Shown here: piece after piece, positions 5,612 to 6,382 of the stretch | Layout: each line of letters begins with the position of its first letter | Position numbering within the stretch: the first letter of the stretch is position 1 | Assembly: GCA_045807765.1 (NCBI GenBank) | Contig: JBJMGU010000182.1 | Span: 1 to 6,382 of the forward strand | Origin: DATENM01 sp045807765 | GTDB lineage: Bacteria; Acidobacteriota; Blastocatellia; UBA7656 | Direction of reading: 5' to 3' | Length of the DNA: 6,382 nucleotides | The notes under the pieces: model-generated | Seen by the model: the letters and a program-made list of their open reading frames with translations, nothing else | Told to the model about the DNA's origin: nothing | Databases searched by the model: none | Program-made: the position numbers and the translations under genes

Positions 5612-6382
5612 ATGAAAAAAACTTTCTACGTCACGACACCGATCTATTACACGAATGACAGGCCGCACATTGGCCATGCCTACACGACGCTGATCGCCGA
5701 TACGCTGACCCGGTTTCATCGGCAGCGCGGCGTCGATGCGTTCATGCTGACGGGCACAGACGAGCACGGTATCAACATCGAGCGCGCCGCCGAAGCGCGC
5801 AAGGTGCCCATCCGCGAGTACGTTGATCATATCGTCCGCGAATTTCAGACGGCGTTTGCGCCACTCGGCGTCGAATACGACCGCTGGATTCGCACCACCG
5901 ACCCGGCGCACGAAGCGGCTGTGCAAAAGCTCTTTCAGCTTCTTAGTGATCGTGGCTACATTTACAAAGGTTTTTACGACGGCTGGTTCTGCGGCAACTG
6001 CAACGAGTTCAAAGAAGTGGCGGAAGACGCCGAGAATCCCATCTGTCCGGTGCACGAGCGCCCGCTGGATCGCGTCTCGGAAGAGAGCTACTTCTTCAAG
6101 CTCTCTGAATTTCAACAGCCCTTGCTCGACCTCTACGACTCGCGACCCGAATTCGTGCAGCCCGAAGCGCGGCGCAATGAAGTGCGCTCGTTTGTCGCCG
6201 GCGGCCTGAAAGATTTGTCGGTCAGCCGCGTGTCGGTGAAGTGGGGCATCCCTGTGCCGGGCGACCCGAAGCTCACGATTTATGTGTGGCTCGACGCGCT
6301 GTCGAATTACATCTCGGCGCTCGGATGGGGCAACGACACTTACGATGGCTTCGAGCGTTTCTGGCCGGCGCTGCATCTGGTC
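5612..6382 (+). CDS. metG: Methionyl-tRNA synthetase (class I), 3' end cut by window edge
   Basis: MetRS charges initiator and elongator tRNA-Met with methionine (cytoplasmic, essential). The first 257 codons are present and open to the window end. Full-length enzymes have 500-700 residues, so the KMSKS loop and anticodon-binding domain are outside. The start MKKTFYVTTPIYYTNDRPHIGHAY is typical of the family, with the HIGH motif at 19-22, followed by GTDEHG (48-53). The zinc knuckle is CGNC (Cys127, Cys130) then CPVH (Cys145, His148), the Cys3-His form known from Thermus thermophilus MetRS. DLSVSR (201-206) and VWLDALSNYISALG (225-238) mark the rest of the Rossmann fold. The ATG is fixed by homology, and an in-frame TAA at 5573-5575 limits any upstream extension. 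The 30 nt before it are heptamer repeat with no purine-rich Shine-Dalgarno. It may be the fourth gene of the rightward operon or have its own unseen promoter. Confidence 0.96.
   Translation, partial: MKKTFYVTTPIYYTNDRPHIGHAYTTLIADTLTRFHRQRGVDAFMLTGTDEHGINIERAAEARKVPIREYVDHIVREFQTAFAPLGVEYDRWIRTTDPAHEAAVQKLFQLLSDRGYIYKGFYDGWFCGNCNEFKEVAEDAENPICPVHERPLDRVSEESYFFKLSEFQQPLLDLYDSRPEFVQPEARRNEVRSFVAGGLKDLSVSRVSVKWGIPVPGDPKLTIYVWLDALSNYISALGWGNDTYDGFERFWPALHLV

Noticed and set aside
5603..6376. A 257-codon open frame on the minus strand opposite metG
   Set aside because: metG on the plus strand has HIGH, zinc-knuckle and WLDALSNYIS motifs. The antisense translation shows no recognisable domain.

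Overview
This window looks like an ordinary chromosomal stretch of a GC-rich bacterium carrying housekeeping enzymes. Nothing in it resembles a phage, plasmid, IS element, CRISPR array or defence island. Gene content alone does not fix the taxon. A soil-type Acidobacteriota, possibly Blastocatellia-like, is my best guess from protein style (a long ArgRS, a MetRS with a Cys3-His zinc knuckle) and from the small palindromic and heptameric repeats between genes. That assignment is inference.

Layout. Two genes run leftward: argS (819-2807), followed by a DAHP synthase gene of the type I-beta class that is cut by the left window edge (1-727). The 91-nt gap between them holds a near-perfect nested inverted repeat (748-805). 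A divergent intergenic region (2808-2963) holds plausible sigma70-type promoters for both directions and a short palindrome in the argS leader. Four genes run rightward: a sirtuin (2964-3713), larC (3713-4927), folE (4905-5519) and metG (5612 to the right edge, truncated). The first three overlap and are probably co-transcribed. folE and metG are separated by an inverted array of 7-nt repeats that supplies the folE stop codon and abuts the metG start codon.

How the genes relate. argS and metG charge tRNA with Arg and Met. The DAHP synthase commits carbon to the shikimate pathway. FolE makes the first pterin intermediate from GTP. LarC inserts nickel into the nickel-pincer nucleotide cofactor. 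The sirtuin removes acyl groups from lysines using NAD+. No single pathway joins them, although the overlaps suggest translational coupling of sirtuin, larC and folE.

No undescribed multi-gene system is evident. The points most worth a second look are the two intergenic repeat structures, an intact single-frame larC with no larA, larB or larE visible beside it, a substitution in the sirtuin acyl-pocket motif, and a metG start that lacks a Shine-Dalgarno sequence.
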